Assembly (NCBI RefSeq): GCF_003853645.1 | Contig: NZ_QTPO01000041.1 | Coordinates: 1 to 64,000, forward strand | Length of the DNA stretch: 64,000 bases | DNA from: Burkholderia sp. Bp9143 | GTDB taxonomy: Bacteria; Pseudomonadota; Gammaproteobacteria; Burkholderiales; Burkholderiaceae | Direction: 5' to 3' | Shown here: in pieces, positions 62,756 through 64,000 of the stretch | How the letters are laid out: each line of letters starts with the position of its first letter | How positions within the stretch are numbered: the stretch's first letter is position 1 | Notes under the pieces: model-generated | What the model was told of the DNA's origin: nothing | The model's database searches: none | What the model saw: only the letters and a program-made list of their open reading frames with translations | Program-made: the position numbers and the translations under genes

Positions 62756-64000
62756 ATGAAGCCGGCCGCGTCGCTGTTCGTCCTGTCGCTCGCCACGTTC
62801 GGCGCGTTCCATGCGGCCGCACTGTCGGCCGCGCCGATGCCGGCCGCTTCGGCGTCTGTTTCGGCGACCGCTTCGGCGTCCGCAGGCAGCCCGGCCACGC
62901 CGGCGCTTGCCGGCGGCGCGGCCGTGCCGACCGCCGCCAGCGCGGCGTCCGCCGGCCTGCCGGCAACGACCGTGCGCCTGCCGTTCGCGTCGCTCGGCGC
63001 GTTCGATCCGGTGCACCTGCGCGGTACCGACGATGCGCGCACGATCCATGCGGGCGTGCGGCTCGACCGCGTGGTCACCGGCGCGCGGCTGCGCCTGACC
63101 TACGCGTATTCGCCGTCGCTCGTGTTCCCGATGTCGCACCTGAAGGTCTCCGTGAACGGCGAGGTGGTCGCGACCGTCCCGTTCGACGCGACGCGCGCGG
63201 GCCGCGCCGTCACGCAGGACATCCCGATCGATCCGCGCTACTTCTCCGATTTCAACCAGATCGGCCTGCGGCTGATCGCGCACTATTCGCTCGATCACTG
63301 CGAGGATCCGTCGAGCTCGGCGCTGTGGGCCGACGTGAGCCCGACCAGCGAGCTGATCCTCGACGAGTCGCCGGTGCGCCTGCCGAACGATCTCGCGTTG
63401 CTGCCCGCGCCGTTCTTCGACCGGCGCGACAACGGGCTCGTGCGGCTGCCGTTCGTGCTGCCGGCGTCGCCCGACTCGGCGACGCTGCGCAGCGCCGGCG
63501 TGCTCGCGTCCTGGTTCGGCGCGCAGGCCGACTACCGGCAGGCGCGTTTCCCGGTCGCGGCGACGCTGCCGGCCGACGACCAGGCGGTGGTGGTCGGCAC
63601 GGTCGCGACCTTGCCGGCCGGTCTCGCGTTGCCGTCGGTCAGCGGCCCGCTGCTCGCCGTCGCCGACAACCCGGCCGCGCCCGGCCGCAAGCTGATGGTC
63701 GTGACGGGCCGCACCGCGGCCGAGGTCGACGATGCGGTCGCGGCGCTCGTGCTCGGCCGCGCGGCGCTGTCGGGCCCGGCGGCGACGGTCGCGCACGTCG
63801 ATCTCGGCGCGCCGCGCAAGCCGTACGACGCCCCGCGCTGGCTGCCGGTGAATCGGCCGATCGCGTTCCGCGAACTGGTGTCGGATCCGCGCGAACTCGA
63901 AGTGCGCGGCACGTCGCCGGACGCGATCCGGCTGAACCTGCGCGTGCCGGCCGATCTCCATTCGTGGAACGGCTCGGGCGTGCCGATCACGCTGCGCTAC
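62756..64000 (+). CDS. bcsB: Cellulose synthase regulatory subunit BcsB (5' part)
   Basis: The gene runs off the right edge; 415 codons are visible. A signal peptide precedes an Ala/Ser-rich linker and carbohydrate-binding-like domains with 'FPMSHLKVSVNGEVVATVPF' and 'FSDFNQIGLRLIAHYSLDHC' then 'EDPSSSALWADV', diagnostic of BcsB. BcsB is the periplasmic partner of the BcsA glucan synthase. No bcsA lies upstream, so the operon either starts with bcsB or continues beyond the window in an unusual order. Confidence 0.9.
   Translation, partial: MKPAASLFVLSLATFGAFHAAALSAAPMPAASASVSATASASAGSPATPALAGGAAVPTAASAASAGLPATTVRLPFASLGAFDPVHLRGTDDARTIHAGVRLDRVVTGARLRLTYAYSPSLVFPMSHLKVSVNGEVVATVPFDATRAGRAVTQDIPIDPRYFSDFNQIGLRLIAHYSLDHCEDPSSSALWADVSPTSELILDESPVRLPNDLALLPAPFFDRRDNGLVRLPFVLPASPDSATLRSAGVLASWFGAQADYRQARFPVAATLPADDQAVVVGTVATLPAGLALPSVSGPLLAVADNPAAPGRKLMVVTGRTAAEVDDAVAALVLGRAALSGPAATVAHVDLGAPRKPYDAPRWLPVNRPIAFRELVSDPRELEVRGTSPDAIRLNLRVPADLHSWNGSGVPITLRY

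Overview
The window is GC-rich, densely packed DNA with third-position G/C bias. The gene content (pst-pho cluster, OlsB-type acyltransferase, Burkholderia-type Gram-negative porin, rstAB-like pair, T6SS VgrG, DUF6402 protein) suggests a chromosome of a Burkholderia species, most likely of the B. cepacia complex. This assignment is inference from family resemblance. No IS element, CRISPR array or intact prophage is visible.

Layout. 1-9.9 kb is a phosphate block: end of pstS, then pstCAB-phoU-phoB-phoR on +, a bidirectional terminator, ppk on - and divergent ppx on +. A Pho-box-like repeat in the ppk promoter ties polyphosphate synthesis to PhoB. 9.9-20.6 kb is housekeeping: a small secreted protein, LysE/RhtB exporter, tRNA-Pro, sixA, olsB, several tiny membrane proteins or lipoproteins, MATE exporter, DUF2288 protein, acyl-CoA synthetase, an NlpD-like LysM/M23 lipoprotein, aldose epimerase and uppP.

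20.8-26.6 kb looks like an accessory patch next to tRNA-Arg(TCT): SGNH hydrolase, membrane acyltransferase, remnants of a CxxC/glycine-zipper gene and a C-terminally short VgrG. 26.6-29.4 kb encodes a two-subunit molybdenum hydroxylase. 30.2-35.1 kb is a compact regulatory cluster: Crp-like regulator, GGDEF-EAL protein, heme-oxygenase-like (TenA/PqqC fold) protein and an OmpR-type regulator lacking the phospho-acceptor Asp. 35.4-44.8 kb holds a quinone oxidoreductase, NTF2-like protein, rstAB-type two-component system divergent from a MipA-type outer-membrane protein, an I78-type inhibitor lipoprotein, a lytic transglycosylase with a VirB9/TrbG-like domain, a porin and a flavin reductase.

44.9-48.9 kb is a likely catabolic unit (LysR, CitMHS transporter, AtuA and AtuA-C proteins). 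49.0-51.9 kb is AT-richer acquired DNA with a DUF6402 gene broken by one amber codon, an overlapping small membrane-protein gene and about 1.1 kb without a convincing gene. A chemoreceptor and a secreted protein follow. 54.8-61.1 kb is a lipid locus resembling E. coli ynbABCD plus a PlsC-type acyltransferase and an extra membrane protein. The window ends with a GAF-GGDEF cyclase divergent from bcsB, which runs off the end.

The most interesting points are the ynb-like lipid locus, the VirB1/VirB9-like fusion, the c-di-GMP/heme-oxygenase-like/pseudo-receiver cluster, the amber-interrupted DUF6402 gene and the ppk Pho box.
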